Of a stretch of 64,000 nt of DNA, positions 25,986-34,225 are shown in pieces. Made by a program: the position numbers and the translations under genes. Origin of the DNA: Segatella buccae ATCC 33574 (GTDB taxonomy: Bacteria; Bacteroidota; Bacteroidia; Bacteroidales; Bacteroidaceae); NCBI RefSeq assembly GCF_000184945.1, contig NZ_GL586311.1, forward strand, positions 856,087 through 920,086, read 5' to 3'. The notes under the pieces were generated by a model that worked only from the letters and a program-made list of their open reading frames with translations, had not been told where the DNA came from and did no database searches. Every line of letters begins with the position of its first letter. The stretch's first letter is position 1.

Positions 25986-26434
25986 GTCAGTGCATCTTCG
26001 AGTATGACGCCGTCTCCGGCAGGCGTGTCATCCTTGGCGAAGGAATCGGCCTTGTACTGGATGCAGAGCATAATCATCTCTCCGTCGCCCGTGTTCTTCA
26101 AGGCGCGCTTGCCTTCGGGAGCCACCCGGATGATGCTGCCCTCCCCGATGGGGAACACTTCGCTGTCTACCTGGTATTCGCCTTTGCCCTTGAGGATGAA
26201 GTAGAGTTCCTCGTGAGTCTTGTGGGTGTGCAGGAAACCACTGTCCTGCCCGGGCACCAGCGACTGGAAAGACAGCTCACTTCCCGTCGCGCCAAGCGCG
26301 CTGCCCACAAACACCTTGCCGGGAATGGTTATGTCAGACCCCAAATGCAACTCGTAATCCTTGATTTCACTCCATTTTCCCACTTCCACTGCGGTAAAGT
26401 TCTTGCCGCTCTTGATAGTCTTAATCTCTTTCAT
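25979..26434 (-). CDS. Cupin-domain protein
   Basis: 151 residues, single cupin barrel. The metal-site motifs are GFLHTHKTHEELYFILKGKG (two His and Glu) and PEGKRALKNTG. Small cupins bind a metal and may be enzymes or sensors; the function is unknown. Divergent from an HxlR gene and co-transcribed with a second HxlR gene, which suggests a small redox- or quinone-response unit. A clear promoter lies at 26478-26508. Confidence 0.85.
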   Translation of the reverse strand: MKEIKTIKSGKNFTAVEVGKWSEIKDYELHLGSDITIPGKVFVGSALGATGSELSFQSLVPGQDSGFLHTHKTHEELYFILKGKGEYQVDSEVFPIGEGSIIRVAPEGKRALKNTGDGEMIMLCIQYKADSFAKDDTPAGDGVILEDALTW

Positions 26435-26477
26435 TGTTCTGTTATTTAATATTGTTGTTATTTCTTGTTTCCGATTG

Positions 26478-26508
26478 CAAAGTTATTGAGAATCAACCAC
26501 TCCCACAA
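26478..26508 (-). promoter_or_regulatory. Promoter of the cupin-HxlR unit
   Basis: On the minus strand TTG (26506-26508), 20-base spacer, TAACTTTG (26478-26485). About 20 bases away, GGTGCGACAGTTACC-like symmetry (CGAGGTAACT region, 26510-26550) could hold the HxlR operator. Confidence 0.6.
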
Positions 26509-26628
26509 GTAGGCACCGAGAGGTGCGACAGTTACCCCGAGGTAACTATTATGGCGGCGAGTGGTTTTGCGGAAAAAGGATTTAGCACTGTTTAACAAAA
26601 TAAATGATCAAGCACGGAATCAAATAGT

Positions 26629-26636
26629 TACTTTTG
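26629..26636 (+). promoter_or_regulatory. -7 box of the divergent HxlR gene
   Basis: TACTTTTG, 28 bases upstream of the ATG at 26665; no convincing -33 element. Confidence 0.5.
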
Positions 26637-26664
26637 TGCAGTAATAACAAACTAAGGAACAAAA

Positions 26665-27039
26665 ATGATGAATAGAACAGAAACAAGAGACCGGTTGTTT
26701 CCCGACTGTCCGATACGCAATGTGCTGTCAAGGATAGGCGACAAATGGTCGATGCTGGTACTTTTCACATTGGAGCAGCACAATCCGATGCGTTTCGGCG
26801 ACTTGCGCCGCAACATTCCTGACATCTCACAGAAGATGCTCACTGCCACGTTGAAGACATTGGAGACCGACGATTTGGTTGCAAGGAAAGCTTATGCCGA
26901 GATACCGCCGCGGGTGGAATATTCGCTGACGGAGAGGGGGAAGACCCTCTTGCCGCTGATAGACAATCTGCTCGACTGGGCGGTCTCCAATATGGACGAT
27001 ATTGTTGCAGCCAGAATGAAATACCTGCTGAAAGATTGA
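26665..27039 (+). CDS. HxlR-family transcriptional regulator
   Basis: 124 residues, complete HxlR winged helix: PDCPIRNVLSRIGDKWSMLVLFTL at the start, RRNIPDISQKMLTATLKTLE as the recognition helix, VEYSLTERGKTLLPLIDNLLDWA as wing and C-terminal helix. The N-terminal Cys (about residue 15) is the conserved sensor position. Divergently placed from the cupin-HxlR unit, so it probably controls that unit and itself. Confidence 0.92.
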   Translation: MMNRTETRDRLFPDCPIRNVLSRIGDKWSMLVLFTLEQHNPMRFGDLRRNIPDISQKMLTATLKTLETDDLVARKAYAEIPPRVEYSLTERGKTLLPLIDNLLDWAVSNMDDIVAARMKYLLKD

Positions 27040-27175
27040 ATTACCATCAATGGCAGGTGTTCTGCCCATTATTTCGCCGAAACACAGATGCAATGCAAAT
27101 TTATTGTAACGGATAAGGTGTTTTCTCAGATTATTTTTGTTACTTTGTCCTCATAAAAAATAAAACACATCGACT

Positions 27176-29467
27176 ATGGGAAAAGGAAAAAAAGGAGGAA
27201 AACGGTTGAACAAGCGACAGTTGACCGAACTGTTGGAAGAGTTTTTCTCCTCTCAGCCCGGCAGGACATTCAGTTTCAAAGAGATATTCCGCACGCTCCA
27301 TCTCGACACGCATCCGCTGAAGATGCTGGCCATCGACATCATGGAGGAGATGACGTGGGAGGAGTTTCTCGTGCGCGTCACCGACAGCAGCTACCGGCTC
27401 AACGACTCGGGACAAGTGCAGGAGGGGCGGTTTGTGCGCAAGCAGAACGGTAAAAACTCTTTCATACCCGACGGCAGCGACAAACCCATCTTCGTGTCGG
27501 AGCGCAACTCGATGGGTGCGCTCAGCGGCGACCGGGTGAAGGTTTCCTTTATGGCCCGCCGCAAGAATCACATCAAGGAGGCGCAGGTGATAGAGGTGCT
27601 CGACCGTGCCAAAGACACCTTTGTGGGCCGGTTGAAGGTGGACAGGGACATAGCCTATCTCGTGCCGCAGGCCGATGTGTTTGCCCACAACATCATCATT
27701 CCGCGTCGCAAGACCAAAGGGGGCAAGACCGACGATAAGGCTGTGGTGCGCATCACGCAGTGGCCTGACGGCGAGCGCAAGAACCCTGTGGGCGAGGTGG
27801 TGGACATCTTGGGCGAGAGCGGCGACAACGATGTGGAGATGAACACCATTCTGGCGCAATACGGACTGCCCTATAAATATCCGAAAGCGGTGGAGGAGGC
27901 CGCCGAGAAGATTTCCGGTGAGATCACCGAGCAGGACTATCGGGAGCGGGAAGACTTCCGCGACGTGTTCACCTGCACCATCGACCCGCGCGATGCCAAG
28001 GATTTCGACGATGCCTTGTCCATTCAGAAGCTCCCGAGCGGACTCTGGCAGGTGGGCGTTCACATTGCCGACGTGAGTCACTATGTCACCGAAGGCAGCA
28101 TCATCGACAAGGAGGCTGTGAAGCGGGCCACGAGCGTCTACCTCGTTGACCGCACCATACCCATGCTCCCCGAACGCCTGTGCAACTTCATCTGCTCGCT
28201 GCGCCCCGATGAGGAGAAGCTGGCCTACAGCGTGATATTCGACATGGACGACGATGCCGTGGTCAAGGCCTACCGCATCGTGCATACCGTCATCAAGAGC
28301 GACCGCCGCTATGCCTACGAGGAGGTGCAGCAGCTGCTTGAAGACAACGGGGTGGTGGACGGCACGGGGCAGCCTGCCCCACCGGCCACGAAGAAGAATC
28401 CCTACCGCGGAGAGAATGCCGAGCGGCTCATCATGCTCGACCGGCTGGCCAAAAAACTGCGCGCGGTGCGGTTTAAGGGTGGTGCCGTGAAGTTCGACTC
28501 CGAGGAGCTTCACTTCGATGTTGACGAGCATGGCAAGCCCACGCGCTGCTACTTCAAACGTTCCAAGGATGCCAACAAACTCATCGAGGAATTCATGCTG
28601 CTGGCCAACCGCACCGTGGCCGAGAGTGTGGGCAAGGTGAAGAAGGGCAAGAAGCCCAAGGTGATGCCCTATCGGGTGCATGACAATCCCGACCCGCAGA
28701 AGCTTGAGACGCTGCGCGAGTTTGTCGTGAAGTTCGGTTACAAAATCAAGACCGAGGGCACGCGTGGGGCCATGGCCCGCAGCCTGAACAAGCTCATGGA
28801 CGACTGTGAGGAGCGGCCGGAGCAGAAACTCATCCAGAGTGTGGCCCTGCGCGCCATGATGAAGGCCAAATACACGGTCCACAACATCGGCCATTTCGGT
28901 CTGGCTTTCGACTACTACACTCACTTCACGTCTCCCATCCGCCGCTATCCCGACACCATGGTCCATCGGTTGCTCACGCGCTACGCGGCCGGCGGGCGTT
29001 CGGCCAACGAGAAGCACTGTGAGGAACTGTGCGAGCACTGTTCCGACATGGAGCAGATTGCGCAGAACGCCGAGCGCGACTCTATCAAATATAAGATGGT
29101 GGAATTCATGGGCGATAAGTTGGGTGAAGAGTATGATGCCCACATCAGCGGCATCACCTCCTACGGCATCTATGCCGAGATCGACGAAAACCACTGCGAG
29201 GGCATGGTGCCCATGCGCGACCTCGGTGACGATTTCTACGACTTCGATGAGCGCAACTTCTGTCTCGTGGGCCGTCGCCGCCACAACAAATATCAGCTTG
29301 GCGACCCCATCCGCATCAAGGTGGCCCGCGCCAACCTCGAGAAGAGACAACTCGACTTCACGCTGGCCGGTGCCGGAAACTCCCAACCAACAGGCAGACA
29401 GGAGGCTCCAAGAAACGGCAAATCGCAGAAAAACAACCGGAAAAGCCGGAGAAAAAGAAATGTGTAG
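27176..29467 (+). CDS. rnr: Ribonuclease R
   Basis: 763 residues, 3'-5' exoribonuclease. Order: N-terminal helix-turn-helix region, cold-shock domains (RNSMGALSGDRVKVSF region), RNB catalytic domain with TIDPRDAKDFDDALS (the metal-binding Asp cluster, about residue 275) and HFTSPIRRYPDTMVHR, then an S1 domain (EYDAHISGITSYGIYAEI) and a basic tail rich in Lys/Arg. Degrades structured RNA and acts in quality control. A -7 box (TATTTTTG, 27132-27139) lies upstream. No clear terminator follows. Confidence 0.96.
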   Translation: MGKGKKGGKRLNKRQLTELLEEFFSSQPGRTFSFKEIFRTLHLDTHPLKMLAIDIMEEMTWEEFLVRVTDSSYRLNDSGQVQEGRFVRKQNGKNSFIPDGSDKPIFVSERNSMGALSGDRVKVSFMARRKNHIKEAQVIEVLDRAKDTFVGRLKVDRDIAYLVPQADVFAHNIIIPRRKTKGGKTDDKAVVRITQWPDGERKNPVGEVVDILGESGDNDVEMNTILAQYGLPYKYPKAVEEAAEKISGEITEQDYREREDFRDVFTCTIDPRDAKDFDDALSIQKLPSGLWQVGVHIADVSHYVTEGSIIDKEAVKRATSVYLVDRTIPMLPERLCNFICSLRPDEEKLAYSVIFDMDDDAVVKAYRIVHTVIKSDRRYAYEEVQQLLEDNGVVDGTGQPAPPATKKNPYRGENAERLIMLDRLAKKLRAVRFKGGAVKFDSEELHFDVDEHGKPTRCYFKRSKDANKLIEEFMLLANRTVAESVGKVKKGKKPKVMPYRVHDNPDPQKLETLREFVVKFGYKIKTEGTRGAMARSLNKLMDDCEERPEQKLIQSVALRAMMKAKYTVHNIGHFGLAFDYYTHFTSPIRRYPDTMVHRLLTRYAAGGRSANEKHCEELCEHCSDMEQIAQNAERDSIKYKMVEFMGDKLGEEYDAHISGITSYGIYAEIDENHCEGMVPMRDLGDDFYDFDERNFCLVGRRRHNKYQLGDPIRIKVARANLEKRQLDFTLAGAGNSQPTGRQEAPRNGKSQKNNRKSRRKRNV

Positions 29468-29685
29468 CCGGCTGTCTTTCTGCTCAAGCTACTCAAGCTG
29501 TGAGGGGGGGCTAAGGCGTTCTTAGTCATATTGCCGTTTGCAAACGTCTAATCCCTTTATCATCAGTAGATACCGTTGACGGGGATGCCGGGCAGATTGT
29601 CGGAGAAAGGCATTGCCACATAGGCCGCCACAAAGTCTATAAGGAAGTGTCGCTCAATCAACCGTAGGCATCCTCCCGAGGCCCT

Positions 29686-30999
29686 TTACTTCCCCAACGC
29701 TATTCTTAGCCCCACATTGAAGTTGAAGCCAAGGGACTTCTGGCGATAGATGGTTTCCACATCGCTGCCGTTCCTGAAGTAGTAACCCACACCCGGTTCG
29801 GCATAGAAACCAATATGGTCGGCAACCCGATATTCCACACCGAGGGCTGCATCGGCCGACAACTGCAGCTCGCGCATCTTCACACGCTCCTCGGTGAAGG
29901 TGGGCTCCTGCCCCAAGACTTTGTGCAGAGTCTTGGCTTTTCCACTCACCATTTTCTCGGCCGTGACACCGGCTGTGGCATAGACTCCCACACGACTGCC
30001 CTGCCACACCCGATAGCCCACACCGACAGGAATGCCCACAAAGTGCAACCGCTGGTGCGAGGAGTGGGTGTCGATGCCGTTGTCGCGCGTGATGTCAGAC
30101 GAGTGATAACTATAAACAAGTCCCGTATGCAGGCTCCAACGGTCGTTGAGACCATAGGCCACCGTCACACCCACTTTCACCGGTTGGCGGTGGTGAGCCT
30201 CAGTGATGGGGGTGGAAGGAGCATAGTCGCGCACACTGACCATATACTCTGGGTTGTCGGTGGAGGAAGGTGTATCTTGTACGTCGAATGCCGAGAGCCT
30301 TTCGGTATTGGCGGCACCCCGATAGTCGGTCGCCATGCCCGAGTAGAAAGCGTCTATACGGGTCGCCCTCCGGCTACATTCCCGTTCCTGCCGCTGCCCC
30401 AATGCCACCGGAGAATGGTCGGATGCAGAAACGGGCCGACTATCCCGATGAGCAGGAACGGGCTGCCGGGAAGCAGATTCCGGGAGTGGTTGCTTGTCGT
30501 TATGCCTCTCGGGGTTTTGTGAGGGCGGCACTTGTGGTTGGCTGTTTTCTTCTGTTTCGGTGACAGCCTCAAAGGATGTGGCCGACAATAGGGAGGAGGC
30601 CGCAGAATGGGGAGGGCCGGAAAGACGGGCCACAAGACCGGTGGACGGGAGGGGAAGAGTAGAGACATTGCTTGAAGCCGAACCGGTGCGAATGACCGGT
30701 TGAGGGGCCGTGGTGGCGACATCACCGTCTGTGGGTAAAGAGCGACTGTCGGGCATGAGCGTCACCATGAGCAGGGACATGAGCGTCACCATGAGCAGGG
30801 TCAACCCCACGGCTGCAACGGAAGCTGCGAGAGCTGCAATGCGGGCCGGGAAGTGCTTCTGTGGCCGACTCGGGGCAGGCATGGGGCTAACGCCCCGACG
30901 TGCCATCTCCCGCTTGATGTCGTCAAGCAGACCCTCGGGTGCTTTCTTGCGGCTGTCCCCCAAGCGGTCGTGCAGCTTGCGTATCCATTGCTCCTTCAT
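29686..30999 (-). CDS. Single-pass membrane protein with outer-membrane-type beta-barrel C-terminus, ECF partner
   Basis: 437 residues. Residues 1-52 are soluble and basic, a hydrophobic stretch follows (about 53-81), then a ~130-residue Pro/Ser-rich linker and, from about residue 270, alternating strands of a small barrel (VKVGVTVAYGLNDRWSLHTG through FNFNVGLRIALGK). This odd architecture is seen next to ECF sigma factors in Bacteroidetes; an anti-sigma or signalling role is inferred from a 4-base overlap with the sigma gene. The hydrophobic segment contains an exact 8-residue duplication, LLMVTLMS-LLMVTLMP. Confidence 0.75.
   Translation of the reverse strand: MKEQWIRKLHDRLGDSRKKAPEGLLDDIKREMARRGVSPMPAPSRPQKHFPARIAALAASVAAVGLTLLMVTLMSLLMVTLMPDSRSLPTDGDVATTAPQPVIRTGSASSNVSTLPLPSTGLVARLSGPPHSAASSLLSATSFEAVTETEENSQPQVPPSQNPERHNDKQPLPESASRQPVPAHRDSRPVSASDHSPVALGQRQERECSRRATRIDAFYSGMATDYRGAANTERLSAFDVQDTPSSTDNPEYMVSVRDYAPSTPITEAHHRQPVKVGVTVAYGLNDRWSLHTGLVYSYHSSDITRDNGIDTHSSHQRLHFVGIPVGVGYRVWQGSRVGVYATAGVTAEKMVSGKAKTLHKVLGQEPTFTEERVKMRELQLSADAALGVEYRVADHIGFYAEPGVGYYFRNGSDVETIYRQKSLGFNFNVGLRIALGK
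30754..30801. repeat. 24-bp tandem duplication inside a transmembrane segment
   Basis: 30754-30777 and 30778-30801 are identical except for the last base. The duplication adds eight residues in frame to the hydrophobic helix of the sigma-linked protein. Confidence 0.9.
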
Positions 31000-31562
31000 G
31001 TTTGTCCGTTCTTTCGTCTGTATTCGTTTATCATCCTTGCCAGCAAAGCCTTGGCCTTGTGGAGTTGTGAGGCGGAGGTGTCGGGCTTGATGCCCAGGCA
31101 GGCGGCTATCTCCTTGTGGCTCTTGTCCTCCATCACAAAGAGGTTGAACACTGTGCGGCAGCCCTGAGGCAACCGACCTATCATGCCCAACAGTGTCTCC
31201 TCGTTGAGCTCACCCACATCAGGTTCCTCATCGGGCAGATCGGGCAGGTTGGTGGCGAGTTTCTGTTCGTGGGCCGCCCCCTCCCTGCGTAGGGCGTTGA
31301 GAGCCTCATTGACTACAATGCGCGTGAGCCACGCCTTGAGCGAACCGGCACCGCGGTATTCAAAACTCGAAACTTTGGTGAATATCTTGATGAAACTCTC
31401 TTGCAGTACATCTTTGAGTTTGTCGTCGTCGGGAATGTAGCGATAGCACACCGCCGTGAGATAGTCGGCATAACAGGCATACAGCTCATCCATGGCCGAG
31501 GCGTCGCCCCGGCGGAAGAGTTCTATGATTTGCTGTTCTTTGTTCTGTACCTTTCTGAGCAT
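30996..31562 (-). CDS. ECF RNA polymerase sigma factor
   Basis: 188 residues. Region 2 (ELYACYADYLTAVCYRYIPDDDKLKDVLQESFIKIF, residues ~25-60) recognises the -10-like element and binds core enzyme; region 4 (LPQGCRTVFNLFVMEDKSHKEIAACLGIKPDTSASQLHKAKALL) holds the helix-turn-helix. Overlaps the downstream membrane/barrel gene by 4 bases, so the two are translated together. No promoter of the usual type seen; it may be autoregulated. Confidence 0.93.
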   Translation of the reverse strand: MLRKVQNKEQQIIELFRRGDASAMDELYACYADYLTAVCYRYIPDDDKLKDVLQESFIKIFTKVSSFEYRGAGSLKAWLTRIVVNEALNALRREGAAHEQKLATNLPDLPDEEPDVGELNEETLLGMIGRLPQGCRTVFNLFVMEDKSHKEIAACLGIKPDTSASQLHKAKALLARMINEYRRKNGQT

Positions 31563-31932
31563 TCCTCCGTGGCTGTTTGGCGTTAGTCAACAGACAGGTG
31601 TGCCCGTCAGGTATCCGGTTGATAAGACTATCATCTTGAGTATCTGTCTTTTAAATGTGCAAAGAAAAGAAAACTTGCCCGAAACAACAACTTTTTGGAG
31701 GACTTTCTATATTAAATAATGTAAATCGGTTTTTAGGAGTCAAAGGAGTTGGAGGGAGTCAAAGACATGGGTACCACATCTCAAATGGGTGAACACCCAA
31801 TGAAAAAGCCGTTGCCTTTAATCCCCCAACGTGTATTAACTTTTATTAACCTCTTGATGAGCAAGATATGAATAAACGTCACGTTTAAAGGGCATCAATA
31901 CCAAAATCAACTAACAAAACAAGAACAGAACA
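31563..31932. other. 370-base divergent intergenic region
   Basis: Between the ECF sigma gene and the DUF4840 gene. It holds a short GGAGTCAAAGGAGTTGGAGG stretch (31736-31766), a relative of the GGAGTTAAGG repeat, and AT-rich leader sequence, but no gene. TAACTTTT at about 31849 is a weak -7 candidate for the plus-strand gene. Confidence 0.5.
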
Positions 31933-32535
31933 ATGAAAAATCTTAAAATGCTTTCCATGATGTTCGGCTGTGTGGCAGCCTTGTGTGCAACTTTCTCTTC
32001 ATGCACCAGCGACGACGGGCCCAAAAGTCTCACCAAGGAAGAAGTGCAGACGGCTTTCCTTGCGGTAAAGGGTACACACACGGGAAAAATCATTTATGAA
32101 GCCAAAAACAAGGACAATGTGAACGACAATGCCGATACGCTGAATATCTCGTGGGAGATTGCCACCGACAGTACGCTGGTTGTGAACAATTTTCCCATGA
32201 AGGTGATTGCCAACTACATTGCCGACACCGACCTGAAAGAGGCTGTGAGCAACATGCCCGACCAGAACTTAGAGTGCCGCATCGGTTTCTATAAAGTTTC
32301 GCCGGCCGGTTTCCTCATCAATCCGAAGACTCCTACCGCTTCGCTCACATACGGCGGAAAGATGCGCAAATATCAGTTGGCTTTCTATGTAAACAGTCCT
32401 TTCTCATTCGGAGCTATCAATTCCAAGAATCAGCTCGTCATGCAGGTTGTGGCCGCAGCCATCTATCTCGACGGCAAACAGACAAGGCACTTGAGCGATA
32501 AAAAGCCGTTTGTTTTTGTTGCAGACAAGAAGTAA
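31933..32535 (+). CDS. DUF4840-family lipoprotein
   Basis: 200 residues. Lipoprotein signal MKNLKMLSMMFGCVAALCATFSSC with Cys at about residue 24, followed by a Ser/Asp-rich spacer. The rest is predicted beta-rich and matches the DUF4840 pattern known only from Bacteroidetes (EVQTAFLAVKGTHTGKIIY, then YQLAFYVNSPFSFG). Function unknown; anchored in the periplasm or outer membrane. It stands alone between the sigma gene and the esterase. Confidence 0.78.
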   Translation: MKNLKMLSMMFGCVAALCATFSSCTSDDGPKSLTKEEVQTAFLAVKGTHTGKIIYEAKNKDNVNDNADTLNISWEIATDSTLVVNNFPMKVIANYIADTDLKEAVSNMPDQNLECRIGFYKVSPAGFLINPKTPTASLTYGGKMRKYQLAFYVNSPFSFGAINSKNQLVMQVVAAAIYLDGKQTRHLSDKKPFVFVADKK

Positions 32536-32577
32536 GTCCTAAAGATCCTTTCCTTGTTAAACTTTCTTTCTGGGCCA

Positions 32578-32607
32578 TTGATTATCAGAAACTTATTCTT
32601 ATCTTTG
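32578..32607 (+). promoter_or_regulatory. Promoter of the esterase gene, leaderless arrangement
   Basis: TTG (32578-32580), 19-base spacer, TATCTTTG (32600-32607). The ATG begins 6 bases after the box (32613), where transcription should itself start. Confidence 0.65.
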
Positions 32608-32612
32608 TGCCC

Positions 32613-33425
32613 ATGAGAAAGTTATTTTCCTTGTTTCTTTTCGTGTGGATGCTCGCCACGGCGAGTGTCTCTGCACAGACCAAAGGCGATATTCAGGCCA
32701 AGCGTAACGTCATCGACGGCGGCTACAATTTCTGGCTCTACACGCCCGAGGAATACGAGGAAGGCGGCCATCCGCTACCCGTCGTCATCTTCCTGCACGG
32801 GGCCAGCCTTTGCGGCAACAACCTCGAACGGGTGCGCCGCTATGGCACACTTGATGCACTGGAGAAAGGGAAGATTATCCCGGCCTACGTGGTGGCACCG
32901 CAGAATCCCGGCGGAGCATGGAACCCACGTAAATTGAACGACCTGCTGGAATGGATGAAGGCACACTATCCCGTGGACACGACACGCGTCTATGTGCTCG
33001 GTATGAGTCTCGGCGGCTACGGCACACTCGATTTCGTCGGCACCTATCCCCAAAAAGTGGCTGCGGCAATGGCTCTCTGCGGGGGAACAAGTCTCAAGGA
33101 TGTGCAGCCGTTGGGCAGTGTACCGCTCTGGATTATGCATGGTATGGCCGACCGCGCTGTGAACATCAACGAGTCAAAGAAGGTGGTAAAAGGGTTGCAA
33201 GACTCCCACAACGACCGCCTGCTGCGCTTCGACTGGATTTCGGGAGGCTCCCATGCCCTGCTGGCCCGTCTTTTCTATCTGCAAAAGACCTACGACTGGC
33301 TCTTCGCCCACTCGCTGCACGACCATCCGCGCACGCTTGACACCACATTTGAAATCGACAAGACCGACATCGCTTCTACCTACAACGAATTGCGCGTGCT
33401 GCCCGAGGAATATGAGAAAGATTAG
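32613..33425 (+). CDS. Secreted alpha/beta-hydrolase esterase
   Basis: 270 residues with signal peptide MRKLFSLFLFVWMLATASVSA. Esterase fold: VVIFLHGASLCGNNLERV (oxyanion loop), nucleophile Ser in GMSLGGYGTLDF (about residue 132), Asp in HGMADRAV and His in GGSHALLARLF. It resembles the CE1/LpqC-like phospholipase-carboxylesterase group that releases acyl or feruloyl groups from glycans; the exact substrate is open. ATG 32613 is the only start giving a complete signal peptide, although it leaves essentially no leader. Confidence 0.88.
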   Translation: MRKLFSLFLFVWMLATASVSAQTKGDIQAKRNVIDGGYNFWLYTPEEYEEGGHPLPVVIFLHGASLCGNNLERVRRYGTLDALEKGKIIPAYVVAPQNPGGAWNPRKLNDLLEWMKAHYPVDTTRVYVLGMSLGGYGTLDFVGTYPQKVAAAMALCGGTSLKDVQPLGSVPLWIMHGMADRAVNINESKKVVKGLQDSHNDRLLRFDWISGGSHALLARLFYLQKTYDWLFAHSLHDHPRTLDTTFEIDKTDIASTYNELRVLPEEYEKD

Positions 33426-33478
33426 GAATCAAAGACTTTGTAACACGGAAAAGTAGTGGTGGAGGATACCCATAAACG

Positions 33479-33516
33479 ACAATCCCATGACCATCGGGCG
33501 ATGATCATGGGATTGT
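33479..33516. terminator. Bidirectional terminator between esterase and dps
   Basis: ACAATCCCATGA (33479-33490) pairs with TCATGGGATTGT (33505-33516), 12 bases. It lies between two convergent genes; an A-run follows on the plus side. Confidence 0.7.
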
Positions 33517-33564
33517 TCGTTAGAAAAAAAGTTCTGATATTATAGATAATGTTCTTGTGTTGGG

Positions 33565-34053
33565 TTATTCGGGTTTCTTACTGAGGAAGGCTGCCAGCAT
33601 CCAAACAGTCTTCTCCTGAGACTTCAGATAGTCATCCATGAGGGCTGTAGTCACCTCGTCGTTGGCTTCGCCGGCAAGTTCCACCAGTTTGCGTTCCTGG
33701 CCGATGAGCAGTGCAAGCGTGTCGAGCACCTTCATCATGCCTTCGCGTCCGCATTCAGGGTCGTTGCCTTCTTCCTTCACACGAGCCACTTTCAGGTACT
33801 CACTGTAACGGCTTTCGGGTGTTCCGCCCAACTGCAAGATGCGCTCTGCCACTTCGTCTACCTTGCCGGCGACATCGTTGTAAAGCTCCTCATATTTGGC
33901 GTGGAGGGTGAAGAAGCCCTTGCCTTTCACGTTCCAGTGGAAACCACGGAGATTGGAATAGAATACCTGCAGATCGGCCAGCAACTGACTCAAACCGTTT
34001 ACGACGTTGGCTACTTTCTTTTCATCCAAACCCAGATAATTCAATGTGTTCAT
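33565..34053 (-). CDS. dps: Dps-type DNA-protection ferritin
   Basis: 162 residues from ATG 34053 ([14 protein letters not shown]); a longer frame is rejected because the promoter lies in it. Dps dodecamers oxidise iron with peroxide at an inter-subunit site and coat DNA. The signature is [27 protein letters not shown] (His and acidic ligands) with [14 protein letters not shown]. First gene met in the peroxide-stress island that ends with oxyR; probably an OxyR target. Confidence 0.93.
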   Translation of the reverse strand: MNTLNYLGLDEKKVANVVNGLSQLLADLQVFYSNLRGFHWNVKGKGFFTLHAKYEELYNDVAGKVDEVAERILQLGGTPESRYSEYLKVARVKEEGNDPECGREGMMKVLDTLALLIGQERKLVELAGEANDEVTTALMDDYLKSQEKTVWMLAAFLSKKPE

Positions 34054-34106
34054 AACTTGTTCCTTTCTATTTTTTATTGTTACACGTTTTGTTTCTTTTT
34101 CTGATG

Positions 34107-34137
34107 CAAAGATACTGCGAATCCGTATTTCCCACAA
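34107..34137 (-). promoter_or_regulatory. dps promoter
   Basis: On the minus strand TTG (34135-34137), 20-base spacer, TATCTTTG (34107-34114). Confidence 0.7.
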
Positions 34138-34225
34138 CAGAAAAATACTATGACAGGATAGAGGGAAACTATAATCCGGGCTCAACTCCTTTATACAAAG
34201 GGTCTGATGGATGCCTTGCCATGCG

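Noticed and set aside
29572..29685. In-frame open stretch after the stop of the barrel gene (reads RLIERHFLIDFVAAYVAMPF and on)
   Set aside because: It looks protein-like but has no start, promoter or known family, and reads through a TAA that fits the natural end of the barrel. Possible gene remnant, not enough to call.
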